A stretch of 64,000 nt of DNA from Streptomyces violaceoruber (GTDB lineage Bacteria; Actinomycetota; Actinomycetes; Streptomycetales; Streptomycetaceae), in the NCBI RefSeq assembly GCF_033406955.1, contig NZ_CP137734.1, positions 5,952,001 to 6,016,000 of the forward strand, given 5' to 3'. Below the pieces are notes generated by a model that made no database searches, had not been told where the DNA came from, and worked only from the letters and a program-made list of their open reading frames with translations. Made by a program: the position numbers and the translations under genes. Below, one piece after another: positions 32,487 to 41,359 of this stretch (positions are counted from its first letter, which is position 1; the number at the start of each line of letters is the position of its first letter).

Positions 32487-34174
32487 GACAGGGCCTCCCG
32501 CACCTGGGCCACGGTGAGCCACTTGCGCGGCGCCAGCACCTTGGCGACCTGCGGGGCGTAGGACGGCGAGGCCACCACCACGTCCGCCGCCGGACCGTCG
32601 GCGATCACCTCGCCCTCGGCGAGGAGCACCACGCGGTGGGCCAGCTCGGCGGTCAGTTCCACGTCGTGCGTGGCCAGCACGATCGCGTGGCCCTCGGCCG
32701 CCAGGCCGCGCAGAATGCCGGTCAGCCGGGCCTTCGCCGCGTAGTCCAGGCCGCGGGTAGGCTCGTCCAGGAGGAGAAGGGGAGGACGGGCGGTCAGGAC
32801 CACGGACAGGGCGAGGGTGAGGCGCTGGCCCTCCGAGAGATCGCGGGGGTGGATGTCGTCCGTGATGCCGGGGAGCAGCTCCGACAGCAGCGCGCGGCAG
32901 GTGCCGGGGGCCGCGTCCGCGTCCCGGTCGGCGGCGGCGCACTCGGCGGCGACCGTGTCGGCGTACAGCAGGTCGCGCGGCTCCTGCGGGACCAGGCCGA
33001 CCCGGCGTACGAGGTCGCGGGGGGCCGTACGGTGCGGTACCGCGTCCCCGGCCCGGACCGAACCGGCCGACGGCTCGACCAGGCCGACGAGGGCCGAGAG
33101 CAGGGTGGACTTCCCGGCGCCGTTGCGGCCCATCAGGGCGACCGTCTCGCCGGGGGAGACGGTCAGGTCCACGTGGCGCAGGGCCTGGACGCGGTCGCGG
33201 CGCACGGCGAGGGAGCGGACCTCGGCGGCGTACGGGGTGGGGGCCGAGGGGTTCTCCGGGCGCTTCCCGCGGCGGCGCCAACGGGAGGTGACGGGGCGCG
33301 GGGCGGGTGGCGCCGGGAGCGGGGCGGACGGCGGCGGGGTGTGGTCCGGGATCTCCCGGCCGGCCAGGCGTTCGCGCAGCGGGGCGGCCCGGCGGCGGGC
33401 GTTCCGGATCGTCAGCGGCAGCGGGGACCAGCCCGCCAGCCTGCCCAGGCCCACCACCGGCGGATACACGGGAGACACCGCCATCACCTCCGCCGGGGCG
33501 CCGATGAGCGGGGCCTCGCCGGGGGCCGGGAGCAGGACGACCTGGTCGGCGTACTGGATCACCCGCTCCAGGCGGTGCTCGGCCATCAGGACCGTCGTAC
33601 CGAGGTCGTGGACCAGGCGCTGGAGGACGGCCAGGACCTCCTCGGCGGCGGCCGGGTCCAGGGCGGAGGTCGGCTCGTCCAGGACCAGCACGTCCGGGTG
33701 CGGGGTGAGGACCGAGCCGATGGCGACCCGCTGCTGCTGGCCTCCGGAGAGGGTGGCGATGGGGCGGGAGCGCAGGTCGGAGAGGCCCAGCAGGTCGAGG
33801 GTCTCCTCGACGCGGCGGCGCATCACGTCGGGGGGCAGTCCCAACGACTCCATGCCGTAGGCCAGTTCGTCCTCGACGGTGTCCGTCACGAAGTGGGAGA
33901 GCGGGTCCTGGCCGACCGTGCCCACCACGTCGGCGAGTTCGCGCGGCTTGTGGGTGCGGGTGTCGCGGCCGGCCACGGTGACCCGGCCGCGCAGGGTGCC
34001 GCCGGTGAAGTGCGGGACGAGGCCGCCTACCGCGCCGAGGACGGTGGACTTGCCGACGCCGGAGGGGCCGGCGAGCAGGACCAGTTCGCCCTCCGGGACC
34101 TCGAAGTCCACGGCCCGGACGGTGGGTTCGGTGGCGCCGTCGTACGTGACCGACACGTCCTCGAAGCGGATCAC
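32483..34174 (-). CDS. ECF transporter fused ATPases (EcfA-EcfA')
   Basis: 563 residues with two complete ABC ATPase halves. The first has Walker A GPSGVGKST, signature LSGGQQQRV and Walker B VLVLDEPTSALD. The second has Walker A GRNGAGKST, a degenerate signature LSEGQRLTL and Walker B LLLLDEPTRGLD. A Pro-rich linker (about 270-320) joins them. GTG 34174 overlaps the upstream EcfT stop (GTGA). The protein powers import by the group I-like ECF complex encoded around it. Confidence 0.92.
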   Translation of the reverse strand: MIRFEDVSVTYDGATEPTVRAVDFEVPEGELVLLAGPSGVGKSTVLGAVGGLVPHFTGGTLRGRVTVAGRDTRTHKPRELADVVGTVGQDPLSHFVTDTVEDELAYGMESLGLPPDVMRRRVEETLDLLGLSDLRSRPIATLSGGQQQRVAIGSVLTPHPDVLVLDEPTSALDPAAAEEVLAVLQRLVHDLGTTVLMAEHRLERVIQYADQVVLLPAPGEAPLIGAPAEVMAVSPVYPPVVGLGRLAGWSPLPLTIRNARRRAAPLRERLAGREIPDHTPPPSAPLPAPPAPRPVTSRWRRRGKRPENPSAPTPYAAEVRSLAVRRDRVQALRHVDLTVSPGETVALMGRNGAGKSTLLSALVGLVEPSAGSVRAGDAVPHRTAPRDLVRRVGLVPQEPRDLLYADTVAAECAAADRDADAAPGTCRALLSELLPGITDDIHPRDLSEGQRLTLALSVVLTARPPLLLLDEPTRGLDYAAKARLTGILRGLAAEGHAIVLATHDVELTAELAHRVVLLAEGEVIADGPAADVVVASPSYAPQVAKVLAPRKWLTVAQVREALS

Positions 34175-35403
34175 GACGGCTCCTTCACGGCGGCCTCGGG
34201 TGCGGGGGTGATGAACGCCGGGAGCAGGCCGACGAGTACGGCCGCCGCCGGCCACAGGGGGAGGGTCGGGGCCTCCAGCGGGACCACGCCCGGGTGCAGC
34301 GCCGCCGGGTCGCGGGCGGCGGCGAGGAAGAGCAGTGCGGCGACCGTCGCGCCGGACGCGGTGACCAGCCAGGCGCGGGCGTCCCAGCGGTCGGGCCGGT
34401 ACCGGGTGCGGACCGTGCGACGGCCGCCGAGCCACAGTCCCGCGACGGCGGCGGCGACACCGGCCAGCAGTACGGGGATGCCGTACGTGCCGCCCGCGGC
34501 GGTCAGCAGTCCGTACGTCCCCGCGCAGACGCCGAGCAGGCCGCCGAGGGTGAGGGCGGCGGTGGTACGGCGGACGGGGGCCGGTACGTGTGCGGTACGG
34601 CCGTAGCCGCGGGCGTCCATCGCGGCGGCGAGGGCGACGGAGCGCTCCAGGGCGCCCTCCAGGACGGGGAGCCCCACCTGGAGCAGGCCCCGTACGCCCC
34701 GGTCCGGGCGGCCGCGCAGGCGGCGGGCGGCGCGCAGGCGCTGGACGTCGGCGATGAGGTTCGGCGCGAAGGTGAGGGCCACGACCACGGCGACGCCCAT
34801 CTCGTACAGGGCGCCGGGAAGGGACTTGAGGAGGCGGGCGGGGTTGGCGAGGGCGTTCGCGGCGCCGACGCAGATGAGGAGGGTGGCCAGCTTCATCGCG
34901 TCGTACAGCGCGAAGGTGAGGCCCTCCGCGGTGACCCGGCCGCCGAGGCGGATGCCCTGCGCCCAGTCGGGGAGGGGGACTTCGGGGAGGGTGAGGAGGG
35001 TGTGGGTGCCGGGGATGGGGGAGCCGAGGAGGGTCGTGAACAGGAGGCGGATGAGGAGGACGGCGAGGGCGAGCTTGACGAAGGCGCCGTAGGAGCGGGA
35101 CCAGGGGGCGTGGGGGCGGCGGGTGACCACCACGTACGCGGAGACGGTGACGAGGAGGGTGAGGAGGAGGGGGTTGGTGGTGCGGGTGGCGGCGGTGCCG
35201 AGGCCCAGCGCCCAGAGCCACCAGGCGCCGGGGTGCAGGGCGCCCCGGCGCTGGTGGCGGGCGGGGGTGGGGACGCTTGCCGGCGCTGACGGGGTGCCGC
35301 CTGCGCCCACCCTCCCCCACGCTCGGCTTCGCTCGCGCGGGGGGACCCCCATCGCCCCAGCGGCACGACTGCCCGCAGTCGACGCGGCGTTAGCGGGTGG
35401 CAT
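34171..35403 (-). CDS. ECF transporter T component (CbiQ/EcfT-like)
   Basis: 410 residues from ATG 35403, though ATG 35352 is possible because the first ~50 residues are low complexity. Membrane helices flank the cytoplasmic coupling region, which holds the characteristic Ala-Arg-Gly motif AAMDARGYGRT and a related AARRLRGRP. It links the S component to the ATPases. The start overlaps the upstream gene by 14 bp and the stop overlaps the ATPase start. Confidence 0.85.
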   Translation of the reverse strand: MPPANAASTAGSRAAGAMGVPPRERSRAWGRVGAGGTPSAPASVPTPARHQRRGALHPGAWWLWALGLGTAATRTTNPLLLTLLVTVSAYVVVTRRPHAPWSRSYGAFVKLALAVLLIRLLFTTLLGSPIPGTHTLLTLPEVPLPDWAQGIRLGGRVTAEGLTFALYDAMKLATLLICVGAANALANPARLLKSLPGALYEMGVAVVVALTFAPNLIADVQRLRAARRLRGRPDRGVRGLLQVGLPVLEGALERSVALAAAMDARGYGRTAHVPAPVRRTTAALTLGGLLGVCAGTYGLLTAAGGTYGIPVLLAGVAAAVAGLWLGGRRTVRTRYRPDRWDARAWLVTASGATVAALLFLAAARDPAALHPGVVPLEAPTLPLWPAAAVLVGLLPAFITPAPEAAVKEPS

Positions 35404-36052
35404 TCCTGCGCCGCCTTGCCTGCCAGGTTGCCGCGCCGGCCAGGGCCGCCACCACCGCTATGCCCGCGTAGAGGCCGATCGACGGGCCGTCCTCGTCTCC
35501 CTTGTCCTCCGCGGCCTCCGGGGCTGCCGTGGAGTCCTGCTTCTTCTCCGTCCGTGACACCTGTTCGCCGCAGCCCGACTTCGGGTAGCCCGCGATCGCG
35601 CACAGCAGGGCGGTGGTGTTGTAACGGAGCGGGCCGGCGACGGCGGCCAGGGCGTCGGCCGTGGTCGCGTCGGGGGAGACCCGGGCGCAGGCCGTGCGCG
35701 GGGCGGGCGGGGTCTCGCCGGACGGGGCGTCGGGGGCCGTGCCGAAGTCGAGGACCAGTGCCACCCGCTTGGTGCCGTCCTCGGCCGGCGTCTTCGCGCA
35801 GATCGACGCGAAGTCCGCCGTGCCGCGCGGCTGGGCCGCGTCGCCCGAGTTCTCGCTCACCGCGAAGCGGAAGCCCTGGACGTCGCCGTCGGAGGGGTGG
35901 GCCATGGACGGGCCCTGGGTGGCGTAGACCCACTTCGCACCGTCGCGGTCCCAGAAGGACCAGTAGCGGTAACCGGCGGCCTGCGCCTGGCCCGCGGTCC
36001 CGATCAGCAGGAACGCGGCCAGGAGGAGGGGGACGATGCGGCGGGGTGTCAC
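35390..36052 (-). CDS. SCO2322-family secreted protein with C-terminal anchor
   Basis: 220 residues: signal peptide (RIVPLLLAAFLLIGTAGQAQA), a compact domain starting AGYRYWSFWDRDGAKWVYATQ, then a charged linker and a C-terminal membrane helix followed by RRRRN. Two cysteine pairs may form disulfides. I recall this as the family named after SCO2322. GTG 36052 overlaps the upstream stop. As part of a B12-riboswitch operon with ECF genes, it is likely an extracellular accessory for substrate capture. No enzyme motif is seen. Confidence 0.8.
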   Translation of the reverse strand: MTPRRIVPLLLAAFLLIGTAGQAQAAGYRYWSFWDRDGAKWVYATQGPSMAHPSDGDVQGFRFAVSENSGDAAQPRGTADFASICAKTPAEDGTKRVALVLDFGTAPDAPSGETPPAPRTACARVSPDATTADALAAVAGPLRYNTTALLCAIAGYPKSGCGEQVSRTEKKQDSTAAPEAAEDKGDEDGPSIGLYAGIAVVAALAGAATWQARRRRNATR

Positions 36053-37308
36053 GGCTGCTGCTTCTTGTTGCGGTTGCTCAGCAGGAAGCCGATGCCGACG
36101 CCGAAGAGCAGGCAGACGCCGACGAACCACCAGACGCCGAAGGGGGAGTCGTCGTCCTTCTTCTCGTCCTTCGTCTTGTCGTCGTCGCTCGCGGTCGCGG
36201 TGTCCTTCGCTGTTGTGCCCTGCGGAGCGGGCCCCGTCGCGTTCAGCTTCGCCACCAGGTCCGTGCCGCCGAAGTCGCGCGGGTCGGTGCCCGTGGCGTG
36301 GGCGGCGAAGATCAGCTGGGCGTAGGCGGCCGGACCGCTCTCCCCGGCCCACTTCGCGGCGTTCTTCTTCAGCCAGGCCAGTGGCTCGGCCGCCTTGTCC
36401 GCGCCGCCCTGTGCGGCGAGGGCGACGACCGCGTCGGCGGTGTTGCCGTAGTCCGGCTGGTCGGCGGAGCCGCCGAGGGCGGAGACGAGGTGGCCGTCCT
36501 TGGCGAGCGTGTCGGTGAGATACGCGGCGGCGTTGGCGGCGGCGCGCTCGCGGTCGGGCTGGTCCGCGTCGGCGCAGGACGCGGCACCGGTCTTCTTGCC
36601 CGCCTCGGCGACCAGGCCCTCGCCGAGCGTGCCGAGGACACCCGCGGCGGTCGCGTCCGCGTTGGGGAGCAGCTTGCCGTCCTTGTCGGGCTGGAAGGCG
36701 AAGGCGCCCGCGCCCTTGTCCTTGGCGCAGGGCAGGGCGAAGGTCAGCAGGGCGTCGTAGGGGGACTTGCCGTCCTTGACGACCTTCGCGGGGTCCGTCT
36801 CCGTGGCCGTCAGGGCACCGATGACGACGGAGGTGGAGTTGGCGTCGCTGGGGGTGCCGGGGACGTAGCCCCACCCGCCGTCCTCGTTCTGTACGGACTT
36901 CAGCCAGCCGAGGGCTTCCTCGATCACGTCGCCGTGCCCGCCGACGGCCCACAGGGCCTGGACGGCGGCGGCCGTGTTGTTGGTGTCGACCGGCGTCTTG
37001 GCGTCGCAGGCCTTGGCCGGGTCGGCGCGGAACGGGGCGAAGGCGCCGTTCGCGCACTGCTGGTCCGTGAGCCACTTCACGGCCGTCGAGGACGGGATCA
37101 CGCCCGCCGTGTCCTGCGCGAGCAGCGCGAGGGACTGGCGCCAGACACCGTCGTACTGGGGGTCGGTGCTCCCGTACAGCCCGGACGGCGCGGTCGTGGA
37201 CGGGGAGGAGGACGGCGACGGATCGGCGGCGACCGCGGGCGCGGTGGCGGCGCCGATCACGGCTATGGCGGCCAGAGCCGCGGCGCTGCTGCGACGGCGG
37301 ACGTTCAT
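36049..37308 (-). CDS. Secreted, membrane-anchored alpha/alpha-toroid protein, cobalamin-carrier-like
   Basis: 419 residues: signal peptide (cleavage near AVAADPS), about 320 residues of prenyltransferase/squalene-cyclase-type toroid repeats, a charged linker, and a C-terminal helix (GVWWFVGVCLLFGVGIGFLL) with a basic tail. Toroid repeats are visible as AVKWLTDQQCANGAF, EALGWLKSVQNEDGGWGY and PLAWLKKNAAKW. The catalytic DxDD of cyclases is absent. Animal intrinsic factor and transcobalamin share this toroid, and a cobalamin riboswitch lies directly upstream, so an extracellular corrinoid-binding role is plausible. It is the first gene of the operon. Confidence 0.85.
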   Translation of the reverse strand: MNVRRRSSAAALAAIAVIGAATAPAVAADPSPSSSPSTTAPSGLYGSTDPQYDGVWRQSLALLAQDTAGVIPSSTAVKWLTDQQCANGAFAPFRADPAKACDAKTPVDTNNTAAAVQALWAVGGHGDVIEEALGWLKSVQNEDGGWGYVPGTPSDANSTSVVIGALTATETDPAKVVKDGKSPYDALLTFALPCAKDKGAGAFAFQPDKDGKLLPNADATAAGVLGTLGEGLVAEAGKKTGAASCADADQPDRERAAANAAAYLTDTLAKDGHLVSALGGSADQPDYGNTADAVVALAAQGGADKAAEPLAWLKKNAAKWAGESGPAAYAQLIFAAHATGTDPRDFGGTDLVAKLNATGPAPQGTTAKDTATASDDDKTKDEKKDDDSPFGVWWFVGVCLLFGVGIGFLLSNRNKKQQP

Positions 37309-37329
37309 GATCGGCGGGTGCCTTTCCCT

Positions 37330-37545
37330 GTGCGGGGTCCGGCAGCACGGGGCACCCCCGGCGGCTCGGCCCCGTATGCCTCGACGGTGCCCGTGCCCCG
37401 GCGGGTGCCGGGCACGTGAGCCGGTCACATCCGTGCGGGGCAGTCCGGCTCACCGTCCGGGAGTCTCGGGGAGGCTCGGCGGGCGGCTCACGGTTGCGGG
37501 TCAGCGCCGGAATTGCACCGGCTTCCCCCCGTACGGGTGATGACG
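37330..37545 (-). promoter_or_regulatory. Cobalamin riboswitch
   Basis: The minus strand at 37490-37524 reads AAGCCGGTGCAATTCCGGC and then GCTGACCCGCAACCGT, an excellent match to the B12 box (AGCC.G..GCAACTCCGGC.CTG.CCCGCAACYGT). It is followed by G+C-rich helices down to the ATG at 37308. The end coordinates are approximate. When cobalamin is bound it should turn off the five-gene ECF operon. Confidence 0.92.
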
Positions 37546-37628
37546 ACGCCGCCACTTTACCCGTCTCCCGGGTCCGGGCCGAGGGGCGGCCGGGACGGGG
37601 ACGACGGCCGGGGGATACGTTCCCGGGC

Positions 37629-38300
37629 ATGCGGACGGGGAGACTGATCGGGGCGGGGCGTTCGGCCGACGTGTACGAGGCGGACGCGGGACGGGTGCTG
37701 CGGCGCGACCGGGAGGGCGTCGGGGACGCGGTGGCCGAGGGCGCGGTGATGGAACACGTGCGCAAGCACGGCTACCCCGTGCCACGGGTGTGGCCCGGGG
37801 TGACGGAATCACCGCGCACGGACCTGGTCATGGAGCGGCTGACCGGGCCGACGATGCTGCGGGCGTGGCAGGACGGGGCGTTGACGCCCCAGGAGGCGGG
37901 CGGCATGCTCGCCGGGCTGCTGCGGCGCCTGCACCGGGTGCCCGCGTACCGCAGCGCCGACCCGGGCGCGCGCGTTCTCCACCTGGACCTGCACCCGGAC
38001 AACGTGATCCTCACGGCGGACGGGCCCCGGGTGATCGACTGGTCCAACGCCGAGGAGGGCGACCCCGGGCTGGACTGGGGCATGACCGCGGTGATCCTCG
38101 CCCAGGTGGCGGCCGCCGGCGGACCGGTGTCCGGGCCCGTCGAGGGCGCGCTGGCCGCGCTGCTCGCCGATCCCCGCGCCCTCACGCCGGACGGACTCGC
38201 CGAGGCGCTGCGGCGCCGGGCGGCCAACCCGACCATGAGCCGGGACGAGGTGGGCCTGCTGCCCGCCGCGGAGGCGCTGATCCGCTCCCGCCTGGACTGA
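37629..38300 (+). CDS. Aminoglycoside-phosphotransferase-like small kinase
   Basis: 223 residues with the APH/choline-kinase fold motifs: VLHLDLHPDNVIL (catalytic loop Asp) and VIDWSNAEEGDPGLDWG (metal-binding Asp). The Gly-rich N-terminus is GRLIGAGRSADVYEADAG. It is shorter than typical antibiotic kinases. ATG 37629 is preceded by a G-rich stretch. Substrate unknown; small-metabolite phosphorylation is more likely than resistance. It is divergent from the riboswitch operon. Confidence 0.85.
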   Translation: MRTGRLIGAGRSADVYEADAGRVLRRDREGVGDAVAEGAVMEHVRKHGYPVPRVWPGVTESPRTDLVMERLTGPTMLRAWQDGALTPQEAGGMLAGLLRRLHRVPAYRSADPGARVLHLDLHPDNVILTADGPRVIDWSNAEEGDPGLDWGMTAVILAQVAAAGGPVSGPVEGALAALLADPRALTPDGLAEALRRRAANPTMSRDEVGLLPAAEALIRSRLD

Positions 38301-38312
38301 CCGGCGGCGCCC

Positions 38313-38975
38313 TCAGGGGCGCGCCGCCGCCTCTCCCGTCCCGGCCTCCGTCAGGTCGATCAGCCGGCACACCGTCTCGATGTCCACCCGCACCTGGGCG
38401 AGGGAGGTGCGGCCGGCCAGCCAGGTGATCAGGGTCGAGAGCCAGGTGTGCTCGACGACCCGGACCGCCGACAACTGCTCGGGCGTCGGGTTCTCCAGGC
38501 CGCCCATCGCGTCCAGGATGATCGCCGTGGTCTGCCGCGAGACCTGGTCGACCTCCGGGGAGACGCTGCGGTCGGCGAAGGTCAGGGCACGGGCCATCGC
38601 CTCGGCCAGCCGGGGCTCGCGCTGCAACGCGCCGAAGGCCCGCATCAGGGTCTGCGCCACCCGGTCCGCGGCCGTCTCACCGGTGGGCGGGCTCTTGCGC
38701 AGGGTGCCGTGCAGCCGCTCCAGCTGGTCGTGCATGGTCGCGACCAGCAGATGCACCTTGGACGGGAAGTACCGGTACAGCGTGCCGAGGGCCACCTGCG
38801 ACGACTCCGCGACCTCCCGCATCTGCACCGCCTCGAAGCCGCCCCGGCAGGCCAGCTGGGCGGTCGCGTGCAGGATGCGCCGACGGCGCTCCCGCTGCCG
38901 TTCGGTGAGGGGCGGGGCGGTGGAGCGGTGCGCCGGACCGGGCGCCGTCGCCGTCGGGTTGTCCACTTTGGTCAC
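38313..38975 (-). CDS. KstR-like TetR-family regulator
   Basis: 220 residues from GTG 38975, with GGAAG upstream. The N-terminal helix-turn-helix region closely resembles M. tuberculosis KstR as I remember it: FEAVQMREVAESSQVALGTL, then YRYFPSKVHLL. The ligand domain has EAMARALTFADRSVSPEVDQV and WLSTLITWLAGR, also KstR-like. KstR controls sterol and lipid genes and binds CoA thioesters of sterol intermediates. A match to the KstR operator lies at 39112-39125 in front of the divergent glycosyltransferase operon. Confidence 0.85.
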   Translation of the reverse strand: MTKVDNPTATAPGPAHRSTAPPLTERQRERRRRILHATAQLACRGGFEAVQMREVAESSQVALGTLYRYFPSKVHLLVATMHDQLERLHGTLRKSPPTGETAADRVAQTLMRAFGALQREPRLAEAMARALTFADRSVSPEVDQVSRQTTAIILDAMGGLENPTPEQLSAVRVVEHTWLSTLITWLAGRTSLAQVRVDIETVCRLIDLTEAGTGEAAARP

Positions 38976-39111
38976 CTGCTTCCCCGGGTCCCGCGTCCGG
39001 ATCTCCCCGAGCCCGGCGCGACCGTGTGCCGTGCCGTGGCGTGAATCACCTGATCCACTCGGCACAGGGTCTCTACCTGCCGGTAGATTCGGAGCCTCTG
39101 ACGATCAAGTC

Positions 39112-39147
39112 TGCAACTTGTTCTAGATTAACCTCCCGACGTAGTGT
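39112..39147 (+). promoter_or_regulatory. KstR-type operator overlapping the promoter of the glycosyltransferase operon
   Basis: TGCAACTTGTTCTA at 39112-39125 fits the published KstR consensus TnnAACnnGTTnnA. It overlaps TTGTTC (39118-39123), a possible -35 box, with TAGTGT (39142-39147) as -10 after an 18-bp spacer. Transcription would then begin about 26 bases before the GTG at 39180. The site is also 137 bp from the regulator's own start. Confidence 0.65.
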
Positions 39148-39179
39148 CGCGGGACAGCGCAGTGAGGAGGGGGCCCAGA

Positions 39180-40631
39180 GTGACCGCCGAGGCCAGTCAG
39201 ACGGGTCCCCGTCCGGAGCCAGCCGCCGACGGCTTGCCACCGCTGCGCATCGCCCTCCTCACCTACAAGGGGAACCCGTTCTGCGGCGGCCAGGGCGTCT
39301 ACGTCCGCCACCTCTCCCGCGAACTGGCCCGCCTCGGCCACCGCGTCGAGGTCATCGGCGCCCAGCCCTACCCCGTCCTCGACGACGGCCCCCTCGTCGG
39401 CGACCGGCTCTCGCTCACCGAGCTGCCCAGCCTCGACCTCTACCGCCAGCCCGATCCCTTCCGCACTCCGAAGCGGGGCGAGTACCGGGACTGGATCGAC
39501 GCGCTCGAGGTCGGCACGATGTGGACCGGCGGCTTCCCCGAGCCCCTCACGTTCTCGCTGCGCGCCCGCCGCCATCTGCGGGCCCGCCGCGGCGACTTCG
39601 ACGTCGTCCACGACAACCAGACCCTCGGCTACGGCCTCCTGGGCGACGTGGGCGCGCCCCTCGTCACCACCATCCACCACCCCATCACCGTCGACCGGCA
39701 GCTCGAACTCGACGCCGCCGACAGCCGGGGGCGCCGCTACTCGGTCCGCCGCTGGTACGCCTTCACCCGGATGCAGAAGCGCGTCGCGCGCCGCCTGCCC
39801 TCCGTGCTCACCGTCTCCGGCACCTCCCGCCAGGAGATCGTCGACCACCTCGGCGTACGGGACGACCGCATCCACGTCGTCCACATCGGCGCCGACACCG
39901 ACCTCTTCTCGCCCGACCCGTCGGTGCCGCGGGTGCCGGGCCGGATCGTGACGACGTCCAGCGCGGACGTACCGCTCAAGGGCCTCGTCTTCCTCGTCGA
40001 GGCGCTGGCCAAGGCGCGCACGGAGCATCCGCGGGCCCACCTGGTCGTCGTCGGCAAGCGGCCCGCCGAGGGGCCCGTCGCCCAGGCGATCGAGCGGTAC
40101 GGCCTCGCAGGCGCCGTCGAGTTCGTCAAGGGCATCTCGGACGCCGAGCTGGTCGACCTCGTGCGGTCCGCCGAGGTCGCCTGCGTGCCGTCGCTGTACG
40201 AGGGGTTCTCGCTGCCCGCCGCCGAGGCCATGGCGACCGGCACGGCACTGCTCGCCACCACCGGCGGGGCCGTTCCCGAGGTCGCCGGGCCCGACGGGGA
40301 GACCTGCCTCGCGGTGCCGCCGGGCGACGCGGACGCGCTGGCCGCCGGGCTGAACCGGCTGCTCGGCGACCGCGCACTGCGGGCCAGGCTCGGCGCCGCC
40401 GGACGCGAGCGCGTGCTGCGCCACTTCACCTGGGCCCGCGCCGCCGAGGGCACCGTCGCCCGCTACCGCGAGGCCATCGGCCGCCGCCCCTCCGCCCCGA
40501 GCACCCCGAGTGCCGCGAGCACCCCGAGTGCCGTGCCGGCGGGCCAGAAGCCGGCCCCGGCGCCGGCCCCGACCCCGACCTCGACCACCAGTGACACCGG
40601 CGTCTATCCCGAAAGCAGGGCCACGTGCTGA
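39180..40631 (+). CDS. GT4-family glycosyltransferase
   Basis: 483 residues. GTG 39180 follows GAGGAGGGGG by six bases. GT-B features are the N-terminal Gly-rich loop (NPFCGGQGVYVRHLSREL), central VVHIGADTDLF, and the C-terminal EGFSLPAAEAMATGT with the E-x7-E nucleotide-sugar motif. The last ~40 residues are a Pro/Ala/Thr-rich tail. GT4 enzymes are retaining glycosyltransferases; acceptor unknown. It leads a three-gene operon with a methyltransferase and a toroid protein, with overlapping ends. Confidence 0.9.
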   Translation: MTAEASQTGPRPEPAADGLPPLRIALLTYKGNPFCGGQGVYVRHLSRELARLGHRVEVIGAQPYPVLDDGPLVGDRLSLTELPSLDLYRQPDPFRTPKRGEYRDWIDALEVGTMWTGGFPEPLTFSLRARRHLRARRGDFDVVHDNQTLGYGLLGDVGAPLVTTIHHPITVDRQLELDAADSRGRRYSVRRWYAFTRMQKRVARRLPSVLTVSGTSRQEIVDHLGVRDDRIHVVHIGADTDLFSPDPSVPRVPGRIVTTSSADVPLKGLVFLVEALAKARTEHPRAHLVVVGKRPAEGPVAQAIERYGLAGAVEFVKGISDAELVDLVRSAEVACVPSLYEGFSLPAAEAMATGTALLATTGGAVPEVAGPDGETCLAVPPGDADALAAGLNRLLGDRALRARLGAAGRERVLRHFTWARAAEGTVARYREAIGRRPSAPSTPSAASTPSAVPAGQKPAPAPAPTPTSTTSDTGVYPESRATC

Positions 40632-41359
40632 CCGTCGACTTCTCCCGGTTCCCGCTCGCCCCCGGCGACCGCGTCCTGGACCTCGGCTGCGGCGCCGGCC
40701 GGCATGCGTTCGAGTGCTACCGGCGCGGGGCACGGGTCGTCGCGCTGGACCAGAACGCGGAGGAGATCCGCGAGGTCGCCAAGTGGTTCGCGGCGATGGA
40801 GGAGGCCGGTGAGGCCCCGGCCGGTGCCACCGCCACCGCCATGGAGGGCGACGCGCTCGCCCTGCCCTTCCCCGACGAGTCCTTCGACGTCGTCATCATC
40901 TCCGAAGTGATGGAGCACATCCCCGACGACAAGGGCGTCCTCGCCGAGATGGTCCGCGTCCTCAAGCCCGGCGGCCGCATCGCGATCACCGTGCCGCGCT
41001 ACGGCCCCGAGAAGGTCTGCTGGACCCTCTCCGACGCCTACCACGAGGTCGAGGGCGGCCACATCCGCATCTACCGGGCCGACCAGCTCCTCACCCGCAT
41101 CCGCGAGGCCGGACTCAAGCCGTACGGCACCCACCACGCGCACGCGCTGCACTCGCCGTACTGGTGGCTGAAGTGCGCGTTCGGCGTCGACAACGACAAG
41201 GCGCTGCCGGTGCGCGCGTACCACAAGCTGCTGGTGTGGGACATCATGAAGAAGCCGCTGGCGACGCGGGTCGCCGAGCAGGCGCTGAACCCGCTGATCG
41301 GCAAGAGCTTCGTCGCCTACGCGACCAAGCCGCACCTGCCGCCGGTGGACGCCGCGTGA
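40625..41359 (+). CDS. Class I SAM-dependent methyltransferase
   Basis: 244 residues; GTG 40625 overlaps the glycosyltransferase end by seven bases. The SAM loop is VLDLGCGAGRHAFEC, motif II is VALDQNAEEI, and the post-catalytic region is FDVVIISEVMEHIPDD with LKPGGRIAITVPRYG after it. This is the Methyltransf_11/25 type, often acting on lipids, sugars or quinones. Operon context suggests that the product of the GT4 enzyme or its lipid carrier is methylated. Confidence 0.9.
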   Translation: MLTVDFSRFPLAPGDRVLDLGCGAGRHAFECYRRGARVVALDQNAEEIREVAKWFAAMEEAGEAPAGATATAMEGDALALPFPDESFDVVIISEVMEHIPDDKGVLAEMVRVLKPGGRIAITVPRYGPEKVCWTLSDAYHEVEGGHIRIYRADQLLTRIREAGLKPYGTHHAHALHSPYWWLKCAFGVDNDKALPVRAYHKLLVWDIMKKPLATRVAEQALNPLIGKSFVAYATKPHLPPVDAA

